The position numbers were made by a program, and so were the translations under genes. From assembly GCA_022695795.1 (NCBI GenBank), contig MU404114.1, forward strand, positions 62,001 to 126,000: a DNA stretch of 64,000 nt, in the 5' to 3' direction. Of the stretch, positions 40,491 to 51,808 are shown in pieces (the stretch's first letter is position 1; each line of letters starts with the position of its first letter). This DNA is from Biscogniauxia marginata (lineage: Eukaryota; Ascomycota; Sordariomycetes; Xylariales; Xylariaceae). A model generated the notes under the pieces. That model was not told the DNA's origin, ran no database searches, and worked only from the letters and a program-made list of their open reading frames with translations.

Positions 40491-42330
40491 TAGCGAAATA
40501 AATTAAAAAAGAAAAAGAAAGATTTGGTTTGCATTACTCAAACTGGCCTATTATTATTATTATTGTGCGTGTTTGTGGCATTGTTATTTCTGTGTATGAC
40601 AAAAGATGGAATGATGGGGGGTTAGGCAAATAGGGTGGAAGAAAGGGGAACCAGCGCGTAAGCACGTATGTCTTTTTGTAAGAGAGAAGAAGAAAAGAGA
40701 GAGGAAGAAAGGAAGGAAGACGAAGAAGAGAGGGGGATATGAACTCAAGTATATTCATGGGGGTGGAAAGTTTGATAGCATAATGAGAGTTGGGAACATA
40801 CTTCATGCTTATCGTCTCCCCCTTGATGAGCGTTTTCTAATATAAAGGGGAGGGTTTCTTGTCTCGTCTCGTCTTGTCTTTCTTACTGGGACTACGGTGG
40901 TGAATCGAGGTTCTCTCTCTTTTCCCCCCTGCTTGCCAGGGGGCAGCGGAGGATATGAATGTGTTTTTTTGAGACATGGTGAAAGAGAGTAGGTAGGGAT
41001 AGTTGGTTGGTTGTATTTAACAGTACCTAGGTATACCGGGGTAATGAATGAGTCTTTCAAGTTACAGACATGTATGCCCGCCTGGGGGAGTGAGACGACA
41101 AATGGATATTTAGGTAATCGCATAGTGACCTCGAAACTTCAACTGTTCCTAGGTTTGCATACACAGATTGACTTACGATGTTAGGTAAGCCCCTCGGTCT
41201 AGAGTCTACCTACATGTATGTGGGGATTATGTTTTTTCAGAATTACAACTCGCCCCTTCTGTTGTAGGTATGTATGTAGCTTATTACCAAATCCGGTAGA
41301 GTATGCGAAAAAAAAAACCCCCCGACCGAAACGTCCCGGATCATGTGTTATTTTGATGTAGGTTGTTTTGATACCACGGAGACTTGCCACCCTTGCCAGT
41401 CCCAATGATGCGCACACGTGCTTTAGCGTTTTCCTTCTCTCCCTTTTCCCTTGCAAGGACTGGAAGGGAAAGGGGCCAACCAGCGGGAGGGGTCTCGACG
41501 GGGTGACTCCGAGATCGCGGGTCTTTAAGTCTCCAATTCCGTTGGTTTTGCCTCTTCCAACTGCTTTTCGGTAATGTAAGGGTTAATTATCCTAATATCT
41601 TTGCTTTTTTTGTTTTTTTTTCCTTCCCACGCTGGTTTAAAAGAGGTGTTTAGTCCAGTCTGCGCTTGTCTCTGTTTATTTACTTTGTAGATTAAGGTAG
41701 ACTTACAGGTAGTGATGAAATGGGTAGGGAGAATGTTTATAGTTCTTGGTTGGCTTGTTGTTTGGCTTGAGACGTATTCTCCAGAGGCTTGATCGACCCC
41801 GGTTCATTCAGCTTCCGGGAGAGTATTTTGGAGATACTAAGACTTGAATTAATGCCTATGAACTACCAGATTAGTCCCCACGTGAGGGAGACTTTATATA
41901 AAATACTTATAAGTGGGCAGCATCTCCTTCGTCATAGGTCTTAGATTAATGCGTTAATTTACTTGTTCATTTTTCCTATTTCTAACTCATTGATCTACTT
42001 ACCTATTCACCAACATAGTTATTGTTAAGATTCAATTTTTTTTATTGGTTTCCCTTCTATTTTTATCTGCAAACGTTGAAGCACGAAAGTGGTCACTTGA
42101 GAATCGTTCGGTGGCGTTGATGCTGAATTAGTTTAACAACTCTTTTATCCTCGTCATACTTTACTTTCCAGCCGAGGCATCGAGAGCGCGCAGCCTGGGG
42201 ATATCTTCTCGGCATACCACCCACGATTTTACCGTTACCTTCTCATACATATCCCTCATTACATAGCGCTTTTTTCATTTCATTCATTCATAAAAAAAAC
42301 TTTTTTCTGCAATAAAAAGACTACGTCTCC
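40491..42330. other. Intergenic
   Basis: No gene is seen. An AATAAA sits at 40497-40502, close enough to the PEX14 stop to be a weak poly(A) signal candidate. A GA-rich tract covers 40680-40735 and TACCTAGGTA occurs at 41024. AT-rich DNA at about 41880-42060 precedes the hydrolase gene. Confidence 0.5.
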
Positions 42331-43856
42331 ATGCCTCATAGCGGGAGCAAAGATCGCGCGGCTCAGCACCGTGCCGCCCAGCGTGGACTTATATGGTCAT
42401 TACTACCACAGATACCTTTGATCCTCCGGGTCATCATAACGCATATACTCAAGATATCCGAGCAGTCGCGATATCTAGACTTGGAGAGCGAGGTAACAAT
42501 CTCGGTTCTGCGATCATTCCTGGAGCGCTCAAAACCGCATTCCATTTCCGAGGCTCAGGCCTTAACCATCCTAGATCCCGGCATCAAGGGGAGACTATGG
42601 GTGAGCAAGACGGCCTCTCAGGTCCCGCCCGAGGAGGGCATAAGGGACGAACTATTAGCCGCTATCGATACCATACACGACACTAGAGCAGAGGTCGCAG
42701 GCTTCAGGATACCCGACATCGTGCCCGTCGAGGCCGAGTGGACAGGCTACCGGGCGGCGGCGACTCCCGGGTCAACATTACCGCGCATATCGGAAGAGGA
42801 GAAATACCACGAGATGACGAAGGAATGCAAGAGCTCTGTGACCGTGCTCTACTTCCACGGCGGCGCTTACTACCTATGCGATCCCTGCTCGCATAGACCC
42901 ATGGTGAAGAAGCTCGCCAAGTTGACCGCCGGCCGTGTTTACTCAGTACGATACCGGCTGGCACCTCAGGCCCCGTTTCCGTCCGCGCTGCTAGACGCCT
43001 TGGTGTCTTATTTCACCCTGCTCTATCCGCCGCCCGGGTCTGTTCACGAAGCGGTCCCACCGGGGGAAATAGTATTCAGCGGTGATAGGTAAGACTGTAC
43101 AAAACCTCACCTAACCAAAACTTCGGCTAAGCTCTCAATAGTGCGGGCGGCAACCTCGCCTTGGCTCTCCTCCAGACCGTGTTGGAGATCCGACGGAAGA
43201 ATCGCAAAATCGCCTGGTTCGGGGAGGAGCGAGATGTCCCTCTCCCGGCGGGAGTCGCCGTGAACTCCCCGTGGCTGGATGTGATCCAGAGCATGCCTTC
43301 GCTCTTGGCAAATCAGAAATGGGACTACCTCCCGCCGCCGGCCCTGCTCTCAGCCTCTTGGCAGCCGCCTGCGGATGACATATGGCCGTCGAAACCCCCG
43401 CGGAGACACATCTACGTCGACGACGCGTACATGCTACACCCGCTGGTGAGCCTGAATCTAAACAGGACCTGGCAGGGGGCCCCGCCAGTGTACGTCTGCT
43501 GCGGCTGGGAGTGCCTCGCGGACGAGGTCAGGTACCTGGCCTCGAAGCTGACGCGGGACGGCGTTGCCGTTGTATTCGAGGAGTACGAGGCGATGCCACA
43601 CGTGTTCGCGGGCGTGCTGCCGAAGCTGCGCGAGTCGCGACGTTGCATGGAGGGTTGGGCCAGGTTCATCTCCGCGGCCTGCGAGGATCAGGGGGTCATC
43701 AAATCGACATACACTACGGTGAATGCAAAGACGCTTCAGGAGGTCGAGATGGACCCGGCGAGGTTGTCGCCGTTCACGGAGAAGGACGTCCTGGACATGG
43801 CTCACAAGCAGATCGGCCAGAAAGGACCGTATCCTAAGGTCGCTGCGAAATTATGA
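42331..43856 (+). CDS. Alpha/beta hydrolase of the hormone-sensitive-lipase family, two exons
   Basis: I join 42331-43088 and 43142-43856 (53-nt intron) for 490 residues. Family hallmarks are the oxyanion-hole motif HGGAYY (176-181), the nucleophile elbow GDSAGG with Ser253, a candidate acid Asp380 (CLADEV) and His406 (MPHVFAG). HSL-family enzymes hydrolyse short acyl esters; the yeast member Say1 deacetylates sterols at the ER. A hydrophobic N-terminal stretch (about 18-38, GLIWSLLPQIPLILRVIITHI) could be a membrane anchor, as in Say1. The intron splits the catalytic serine codon (AG|T), so the motif is visible only after splicing. It lies 668 bases upstream of a DHCR24-like gene on the same strand. 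Substrate is unknown; a lipid or sterol ester is a reasonable guess, no more. Confidence 0.9.
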
Positions 43857-44524
43857 GAGAGGGAGACCGCGTTTTACGTCGGAGAATCCAGACATAGATA
43901 AACCGACCCCGGTCCGGGGATTGATTGTTGCTCTCCCTCCCTCCGCACTCCCCCCTCTGACGGCATGGCCTTCCGGGTGGTATTTAGTACTCGGCATGAA
44001 TTGCTGGTTTCAGCGTGGAATTAGGGGTTAATTATAGCGTAAACAGCAACAATGTACAATCATCAGCGCTGGTTTATTTTGTGGTCGTGAGATAAAAGAA
44101 GGAAGGAAAGAAAATGAGGGTATCTGTACAGTGAAAGATGATAAAAGTACGGAGTAACATTTATAGAGCCACATTTATGTACCCACATTTATATCCCCTA
44201 ACCCAGAGGCTTGCAGGGATGGCGTACAGGGTGAGCTGTCATCGGCACTTTGGCGCTACACTAACGCACGGCCTAGCGTCAGCGTCAGCGTCGGCATCGT
44301 CTGAGCTCTGAATTTTCATACTTTGCAGCTCGACATGTCCACTCCCTGCTTTGACCCGACTTACACCTCGAGCCACTACCACCGGCCCGAGAGCGGGCAG
44401 TAAGTACGTTCCAACTCAATTGAACTGGTAGTTCATCGTTCTTCCCCAGTCACGTGCCTTTCGTATAATTCGTTATATTCCTTCTCTCAAGCACGGGCCG
44501 GAAGCCACCAGGACATAAATAACA
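43857..44524. other. Intergenic between hydrolase and DHCR24-like gene
   Basis: This is the short promoter region of the FAD oxidoreductase gene. It holds a GTCAGC/GTCAGCGTCGGC-type short repeat near 44277-44297 and an upstream open reading frame at 44335. Confidence 0.6.
44335..44403 (+). promoter_or_regulatory. Candidate upstream open reading frame
   Basis: An ATG with A at -3 (CGACATGTC) opens a 22-codon frame ending in TAA at 44401-44403, 122 bases before the main start. The end of the frame overlaps a good donor-like GTAAGT (CAGTAAGT). It could therefore be a uORF in the leader or a 5' exon. I could not find an acceptor that keeps frame with the main coding region, so a coding exon is unlikely. 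Confidence 0.35.
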
Positions 44525-46198
44525 ATGGAGCGGCACCGGCAAGCCGTGCGGCTCATAGCCGCGACGGTACGGTCCTACTTTGAGCGCTCGGAACCGTACC
44601 GCATCTTCCACGGGAGCACCAACTCGACGCGGCCCGCCCACCTCAAGTCCGGCCAGCGGCTCGTCGACATCAGCGCCCTGTGCAACGTGCTTGAGGTGGA
44701 CGCCGGCAAGCTCACAGCCCTCGTTGAGCCCAACGTGCCCATGGACCGCCTCGTCGAGTCCACTCTACGCCATGGTCTCATCCCCCCTGTCGTTATGGAG
44801 TTTCCGGGAATCACAGCCGGTGGTGGCTTCGCCGGTACCGCCGGCGAGAGCAGCTCTTTCCGCCACGGCTACTTCGACGAGACCCTCGAGGGCGTCGAGA
44901 TAGTGCTCCCGAATGGCGAGGTCGTGTTCGCCCGTCCCGGCCCGGACGACAAGTATGCCGACCTGTTCCGCGGCGCGGCCGGGGCTGTCGGTACCCTAGG
45001 CGTCACCACGCTCCTCGAGCTCAGGCTTGTCAAGGCGAAGCGCTTTGTTAGGACTACGTATCGGAGGACGAACACCGTGGCGGAAGCGGTGCGGGCTGTA
45101 CGCGAGGAGTGCGCGAAAGAAGAGAACGACTATGTCGACGGCATCCTTTTCTCCAAGGACCACGGCGTCATCATCAGCGGCCACTTGACGGACGAGCTGC
45201 CGCCCGGGCATAAGGTGCAGACTTTCAGCCGAGCATGGGATCCCTGGTTCTACATGCACGTGCAGGACGTCACAAAGTCGATCCCCTCTTCCATACACAA
45301 CACCACTATATCAGCCGCTCCGAACCATCCTCCGGAAGCAGCCGCTGGCGACGGCACCGTGACCGAGTACGTGCCGCTCGCCGAGTACCTCTTCCGATAC
45401 GACCGGGGCGGGTTCTGGGTCGGCAAAGCGGCGTTTGACTACTTCCGGCCGGTGCCGTTCACGCGTTTCTTCCGCTGGTTCCTCGACGACTTCCTGCACA
45501 CGCGCATGCTGTACCGGGCGCTGCACGGCAGCGGCGAGAGCGCGCGCTTCGTCGTCCAGGACCTCGGCATCCCCTACGAGTCGGCCGGCGCCTTCGTCGA
45601 CTACACGGCCTCCGAGCTCGGCATCTGGCCGCTGTGGCTGTGCCCGCTCAAGACGCCCGCGGGGCCCAGTTTCCATCCGCACCTCCGGAGAAAAGGGAAG
45701 TCCGCTTCACCTTCATCTTCCTCTTCCTCTTCATCTTCTTCTGCTTCTACCCCGGCGGGTGAGAGTCGTCAAATGGAGGAGCCGGCAGGTGAGATGCTGA
45801 ACTTCGGCGTCTGGGGCTGGGGCCCGGCGGACCGGCGCGAGTTCGTCCGCGTCAACCGCGACCTCGAGGCCAAGGTGGACGCGCTCGGCGGCCTCAAGTG
45901 GCTGTACGCGCACACGTACTACGACGAGGACGAGTTCTGGCGCGCGTACGGCTGCAGGGAGTGGTACGAGGCGCTGCGGCGCAAGTACGCGGCCACGACG
46001 CTGCCCAGCGTGTACGACAAGGTCAAGGTCAGGGACCAGACGGCAGACGGCCAGGGGTGGAAGGCTCAGGTAAAGGCCACGTGGCCGGTGGGTGGGCTCT
46101 ACGGCATCTGGAAGGGCATACAGAGCGGCGATTACTTCTTGCACCGTAGGGCGCAGTGGAAGTGGAAGGGGGGCGATGAGAAGGAGAAGGTGTCGTAG
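44525..46198 (+). CDS. DHCR24/DIMINUTO-like FAD-linked oxidoreductase (delta(24)-sterol reductase family)
   Basis: The protein has 557 residues in a single exon. The N-terminal half is a PCMH-type FAD-binding domain: YRIFHGSTNSTRP (about 25-37), VDISALCNVLEVDAGKLTALVEPNVPM, then PGITAGGGFAGTAGESSSFRHGYFDETL (about 99-126). This is the glycine-rich region that in DHCR24 proteins contacts FAD. FRGAAGAVGTLGVTTLLEL follows. The C-terminal half carries the family's FxYDRGGFW-like segment (LFRYDRGGFWVG), LYRALHGSGESARFVVQDLGIPY and WLCPLKTP. Between about 393 and 425 there is a Ser-rich insert from a CTT-type repeat, absent from typical members. In plants and animals these enzymes reduce the sterol C24 double bond; fungal members are mostly uncharacterised. 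An in-frame TAA just upstream (44516) supports the chosen start. It converges with HMG-CoA synthase downstream. Confidence 0.87.
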   Translation: MERHRQAVRLIAATVRSYFERSEPYRIFHGSTNSTRPAHLKSGQRLVDISALCNVLEVDAGKLTALVEPNVPMDRLVESTLRHGLIPPVVMEFPGITAGGGFAGTAGESSSFRHGYFDETLEGVEIVLPNGEVVFARPGPDDKYADLFRGAAGAVGTLGVTTLLELRLVKAKRFVRTTYRRTNTVAEAVRAVREECAKEENDYVDGILFSKDHGVIISGHLTDELPPGHKVQTFSRAWDPWFYMHVQDVTKSIPSSIHNTTISAAPNHPPEAAAGDGTVTEYVPLAEYLFRYDRGGFWVGKAAFDYFRPVPFTRFFRWFLDDFLHTRMLYRALHGSGESARFVVQDLGIPYESAGAFVDYTASELGIWPLWLCPLKTPAGPSFHPHLRRKGKSASPSSSSSSSSSSASTPAGESRQMEEPAGEMLNFGVWGWGPADRREFVRVNRDLEAKVDALGGLKWLYAHTYYDEDEFWRAYGCREWYEALRRKYAATTLPSVYDKVKVRDQTADGQGWKAQVKATWPVGGLYGIWKGIQSGDYFLHRRAQWKWKGGDEKEKVS

Positions 46199-48089
46199 AT
46201 GGGATAGATTGAGAATAATGGACGGAGAGTGGTATTACGTGTATGATAGTATATGTATTGTATTACTCGACCATGTTCGTGCTAGAATGGAAGGAAGATA
46301 GAACAAATAGCCCGTGGTTAGAGATGACATGAGTAGAGTATAGTAAAACAGAGTAGGTGATAACATGCCACTTTAGATGTTAAAGCCGATAGCGGAGAGG
46401 AAAGGTGTTTAGCGAAACACTGCATTGTTCATGTGATGTTCTGTTAAAAAATATATATATATATTAGGCAGTGCGCAAAGACTCGTTGCCATGAACATGG
46501 AGAAGACTTCTCACGGCGATCCTGGCTCGTATTCATGAAACACACCTTGTCCTAGCAAGGCTGTATACTGTTCTCGCTTATGCCTTTTTCTTTTTCCTTT
46601 TCTTTTTCTGCAGAGCTTTCACCAATAGTAAGAGAGAAACCCCCCCTTTGAACAGAAATCCCTGGTAGCAAGCCCCGTGCCGACTAAAAGATCAGATCGG
46701 ATCAGATTAGAAGATCCGAGTACACAGGCCGGTACAGGTAGTGGAATTTATGTCCCAGACTCTTCGTCATGTCGCGATGACGAGCATGTCCGCAATTCTT
46801 TGTACATCAAATGATAAAAAGCAAACGGTCATTGCATAGGTAAAATTGATGAAGATTCGAGGTGGGGATAACTGAGGGGCGGGTATATATATATATATGC
46901 AAGTCTAGAGGAGAGAGAGAAGAATAAGTGGTTATATCTGCATACTAAGCCGTGGGCTGAGGTTTCCCGCCTGGTGATAAGTTCATTGACAAAGAGTTTA
47001 AGGGGAGGGGAGGAAGAGTGTGTCATAGCAAAGTCGACAAATATCTAACAGAAGAAGAAGAAGCTGCCCGCCCCACCCCCCCTTCGCCGGTCCAGCTTGG
47101 AATCAAAACTAAGATCTGTTTACTTGAAGAGAGCTTAAGGTAGCTGTCGATGGTTCAGGTCCTCTCCCGAGTTAGCAAAAGAAATCCTTTTATAACAAAC
47201 AGGGAATAAAACCCCGGGGCGACAGCAGCGAGTTAACCCAAGCAGCACGACTTTCTAGCAGAAGCGCATCATGGGATTAATCAAGTTGAAGAGAAAGAGA
47301 GACAGAGAGAGAGAGAGAGAGAATAGATGTTGATATAACGATCGATCGAGCAGGGAAGGAAAATGTACTCTTCTAGTCTGGCTACATAGAATCCAGATAA
47401 AAGCAATAAGGAAAAAGGATGCACCTGACTAGGATGACAAGGTCTTATTGAACAGCCGCGTGCCTATTGATAGAAAGAAGTTTTGCGTACCTATAGCGGA
47501 AGCCTGACAAGTCTGGTGTACGTACATAAGTGCTGGGATACATAAGCTTGTTCGGAGGTGAACATAAAGATATTCTATTCCTACCCAAACCGAAGGGGAA
47601 GACACTTAAGTGGTAAACTTCGACTAAAGGCAACCTAATGGCTAGGTGACTAATGAAAGATGAAAGTAGTGTTGTGCAGGTGAAGAGACAGCTTCAGAAT
47701 TTTGCCTCCCTTTCCGCAGTTCAAGTCGAGAATAAGAACGCCGAGATGGTTATTTCTAGGGGGTAAAAGAAAAAGAGAAGAGAAAAAGTCTCGGTCGTCA
47801 AGATCAACGGCTTGGAATAAAAGATCTATTCTCATGTCTTTCATCAACCCGTGGCTTGCGTAACTCCTGGTATATACAAGTCGGGTGCTTCTCATCACTC
47901 GACATTATTAGTGAACCCTATATGCCCCTCAACCCCTGTATATAGTGCCCCTCTCCTTCGCTACGCTAACAAGCCTCAATAAAACATCTAGGGGCTCTAA
48001 AGAGCCGTATCTCTAACATGACCAAAAATGGATTAATGCCGGTCTATTGGCGAAAGAAGATCGGGTATGACACTTTGTTCGCAATTACT
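46199..48089. other. Convergent intergenic region
   Basis: This lies between two genes that are transcribed towards each other, so it should hold both 3' ends. It carries AT repeats (46448-46465) and a GA repeat (47290-47322). No gene is seen. Confidence 0.55.
47290..47322. repeat. (GA)n repeat
   Basis: An imperfect GA run of about 33 bases in intergenic DNA. Confidence 0.9.
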
Positions 48090-49664
48090 CTAAGATTTGA
48101 TAGCGTAGTGTCGCTTGAACATGTCATCAACATGTTCCAAATAATACGTGCCGGGAACCAGAGTCGAGATATCACCCTGGGGCTTGTAATCCTTCTGCAG
48201 GTGGGCCTTGTGGCGCAGCTCACAGAACTAAGCAGAGTCAGTATGTATCGGGAGACAAAAACAATTTGGGCGAGAAGAGCCTATACTTACAGCTTCATAT
48301 GTCTCAGGTGGGACCGCCCTTCTGGAAGCCAGCTTGTTGGGAATATCCAGGACCTTGGAGATCTGCTCGGTGCTGCCGATGACACGCAACGACATGAAAC
48401 TGGAGGCCAGACCAGATCCGTAGCTGAACAGCCCGATGCGCTTGCCCTGCAGGGTAGCGCTGTCGACATGTGAGATCAAACTAGCCAGACCACTCCATAA
48501 ACTAGCACAGTACATGTTACCGCACAAGGTAGCAACCTGGATGGCGGGTGAGACACGCTCGTTGAAGCGCTTCTTGGTCAGGGTCATGAAGGTCTTCTCG
48601 ACGATCTTGTCGGTCAAGGACTTCTTGTAGTCCATATCCCGAATGTCACCGGGAACCTCCTTGAAGGCGGGGCTATCGGGATCCGAGAGGTAGTCATGGT
48701 ACAGGAGGCGAGCGTAGGACTTCTGGACAACCTTGCAGGTCGGGGCGTGGAAACACAGGTAGTCGAAACGGTCCAGGGCAGTCTTGCCGCCAGCAGCGGT
48801 GCCGTTGGCATGACCATTCTGGAGCAGGGCCTCGCGCTTGGAGTATGCGCGGTAGGCGGCATCAAGGGCTTCGGTGTAGCAATTGACCGAGTAGTGTCCG
48901 TCAACGTAGGGGTACTCGCTGGTGAGATCGGGCTTGTAGAAGTCGTAGACGTGGGACATGTAGGTTCCCCGTAGACCAGGCTCGACGACAACAGGGGCGT
49001 TGGGGCCAACCAGCAGGGCGACACAGCCCGCACCTCCAGTGGGTCTGGCATTGCCCTTGGCGTAGAGGGCGATGTCGCCGGCGACGACAATGGCGTCGCG
49101 TCCGTCCCAGGCCGAGGACTCGAGCCAGTTCACAGCGTTGAACAGGGCGTTAGTACCACCATAGCACGCATTGACAGTGTCAACACCCTCGATGTTCGTG
49201 TTCTCGCCGAACAGCTGCATCAGGACGGTCTTGACCGACTTGGACTTGTCGAGAATGGTCTCGGTACCGACCTCGAGGCGGCCAATGGAGTTGGGGTCGA
49301 TGTTGTAGTTTTTGAGGAGCTTCGAGGTGGCCGTCAAGGCGATCGAGTAGATATCTGGAGGATTTGCGCCTTAGCAAAGCGGGCCGAGACGCTGGGACTC
49401 CACGAGCAAGAGAAAGCAACTCACCTTCGCGGTCATCGCAGAAGGTCATCTTGGTCTGGCCAAGACCAATTGTGTACTTGCCGGTGCTGACGCCGTCGAA
49501 CTTCTCGAGCTCAGATTGTTCGACATACTGCGGGGCCGAGGGCTGTCAGTTCTCGGGGTCTGGCGGGGCCTGTGCGATGCCGGCCTTGCATGGGACAGAC
49601 TTACCTGGCTGGGGGAGTAGAGCTCGATGGCCTTGATGCCAATGTTCTGAGGACGCGAGGCCAT
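48090..49664 (-). CDS. ERG13: Hydroxymethylglutaryl-CoA synthase, four exons
   Basis: The enzyme condenses acetyl-CoA with acetoacetyl-CoA to HMG-CoA, the second step of the mevalonate route to ergosterol and prenyl groups. Exons are 49664-49605, 49527-49425, 49354-48291 and 48227-48090 (introns 77, 70 and 63 nt); all phases agree, giving 454 residues, normal for the family. The start [20 protein letters not shown] and the segment [24 protein letters not shown] are classic. The catalytic nucleophile is Cys118 in [13 protein letters not shown]. The general-base His is in the [16 protein letters not shown] region, and [10 protein letters not shown] lies further on. The last exon ([33 protein letters not shown]) is complete. 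No targeting peptide is seen, so the enzyme is cytosolic. Identification is certain; the symbol is that of the yeast orthologue. Confidence 0.97.
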
Positions 49665-51808
49665 GGTTTCGAAGGGGGTGAGTTTATCTGTAGGAGATCG
49701 TGGTAGAGGAGGATTGTGGTGGGAGGGGAAAATGGTGTAGGAGAATCTGTGGGAGTGGGTGGCTTTTGATGTTAGTCGGCCAGGCGAGAAAAGGGCTTTT
49801 GGACTGGATTCACCGCCAATTGCAACCAACAACGGATAAGAAGCAGGGGTTCAGGGGGTGGATTGGATATGAAGAGGTACAAGTGTGCCCAAGCCCAAAG
49901 GAGGAGCGTGGTCTACTTGCATGTGGTAAGTTGGTGGAGATCAGCTAGACAGACAGACATACCTGCTACTATCAACCTTGCGCGTGTGTTTGCGTGTGTA
50001 GATGGCTATTTGTTGACTGCCCCTGGTTCAAGCAAGTAACCTATGAAGCTTTCGGTAAGCTCCCGTTCTCTTAGCTGGAAACTCTACTCGGCGTAACCTC
50101 GTCGACAGACTCGCTGAAGATATTGAACAAGCCCAGACGAAAGGATAAGAGGCGAGATGGTATTTATAATAAGAATATGTAATCAAAGAGACGAGACGAG
50201 GTTCGAGATAATACAAGCCCAGGAGCGATGGGAGATTAGGAGAGGGGGCGAGGCGGAGGGACGAGGAGAGAAGCTAAGGAGATGTCGGTGGTATTAGTAG
50301 ATTTCACGTACGTAAATATATAAAAGTAGTCGACTGTTAGTAGAAAAGCAGACGCACGAAGTAGCAAAGAAGGCTAACGTGGGTAACGCTCTTTCCTTCC
50401 GCCCCTCCCTTATCGCATCTTACATGTACCTAGCGTGATAGATAGGTACATACTTTGGTACCTAAATTAACCTAGGTCGGTTAGGCCCCTCGTCCCAACT
50501 TACGAACCTTACCTCTTCTTTTTTTTCTCACTTGCTTCTCCCGTGACCGGTATTTCTGAATCCCTCCCTTCTGTCGTCATCCTAGGGCTCACTGCATACG
50601 CCACCATCACCAAGTGCAAGTGCAAGTGCAAGTGCAAGTGCGAGTATGGTGAGAATATGCATGTATGAAAGAGATGTTGGTGCGTAAGTCCAGGGATTGA
50701 ATGCGGGAACTTCGCCTAGATAGGCAATAGCCATTCCCGTCCCCGACCTCCGAATTCCCTAACCTACCTGTCAGACTCGGACTCCGGTTATCGTCGCTAA
50801 CGTGGTGTTTCTATTATTTCTATTATTTTATTATTTTTTCGATGTTTAATCCCCTCCCGGTAGCATGTGTATCGCTTCCTCCTTCCCTTAAGAGGTACAG
50901 TATATTGTTTCTCGAGTGCTCGAGTATACCACAGTATACCAAGCTATGTATGCTGTAGTCATACAAACAAAAAAAATAGGTGCATATGTATTGTCTCAGC
51001 ATTGCATCGACACCACAGGAAGGATCAAACGGTCTGTACCTATGTATGTCAGTCCAGAAGGCACCCAATCGACGGTCCCCCCAGCATCTGCAGTGGCTCC
51101 TCGCTTAACGCTTCCCCGTTACCACTCCCGGTATCTGCCCGACACAGACGGATGGTCCCCCCTGCAGGAACATGCAGTTTTACTTCTTTGGTCGAGCCAC
51201 TTCTTGTGTCCACCTTCGCGCCGACGTGTCCAGGCCAACACCACCTTTGTCTAAACACCGACAGATAACTTACATAGTCTCGGGCCTTACTGCATGTGGC
51301 ATCACCGAGCCATATGAATTATCTCCAGTAGCCAACTACGTGCTCGCCGCCTACAGGCTTCGTACATAATTAAACCGGCCAAGATCCTTTTTTCTTTCTC
51401 TTCTTTTGGCCCATCTATGCCTCGCAATAGCCCACAGTGGATCGATCACGCTGCACGTCATTGTCTCTCGATAGGAAGCCCGAGAATTAAGATGCTGACA
51501 ATCGTGAGCGCATGCGAGACGCTATGAAGTGATAGTAATAATCATCATGTCTTTTGTTCATTAGTCATTGCATTTTGCAATTGTACGGCTGATCTACCTA
51601 GCTAACCGAAATATGTGCTGGTTACCGACCTATAAACGCCCCTGACCACGGAATCCATCTGGATTCACCTGTGAGATCTATAACGCTAGGCACCGTTACG
51701 CCGTTCTGCCATCCCGCCAGTCCACCTGTAGAGAACGACTATGATAGGAACTATATAATCACGGCCATTATACCACAGACGTGACACTCGCAACTATCCA
51801 TCGCCATA
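49665..51808. other. Intergenic: HMG-CoA synthase promoter and 3' flank of the BCS1-like gene
   Basis: This holds the leader and promoter of HMG-CoA synthase (reading leftwards) and the 3' flank of the BCS1-like gene. An AAGTGC hexamer array lies at 50611 and a TACCTA-rich stretch at 50425-50480. No gene is seen; the overlapping frames at 50867-51268 have no motif. Confidence 0.5.
50611..50644. repeat. (AAGTGC)n hexamer array
   Basis: Five AAGTGC units in tandem, ending in a diverged GAGTAT unit, about 950 bases upstream of the HMG-CoA synthase start. Confidence 0.9.

Noticed and set aside
44335..44402. A first coding exon of the DHCR24-like gene ending in GTAAGT.
   Set aside because: An in-frame TAA at 44516 and mismatched phase at every AG tested prevent joining it to the main frame.
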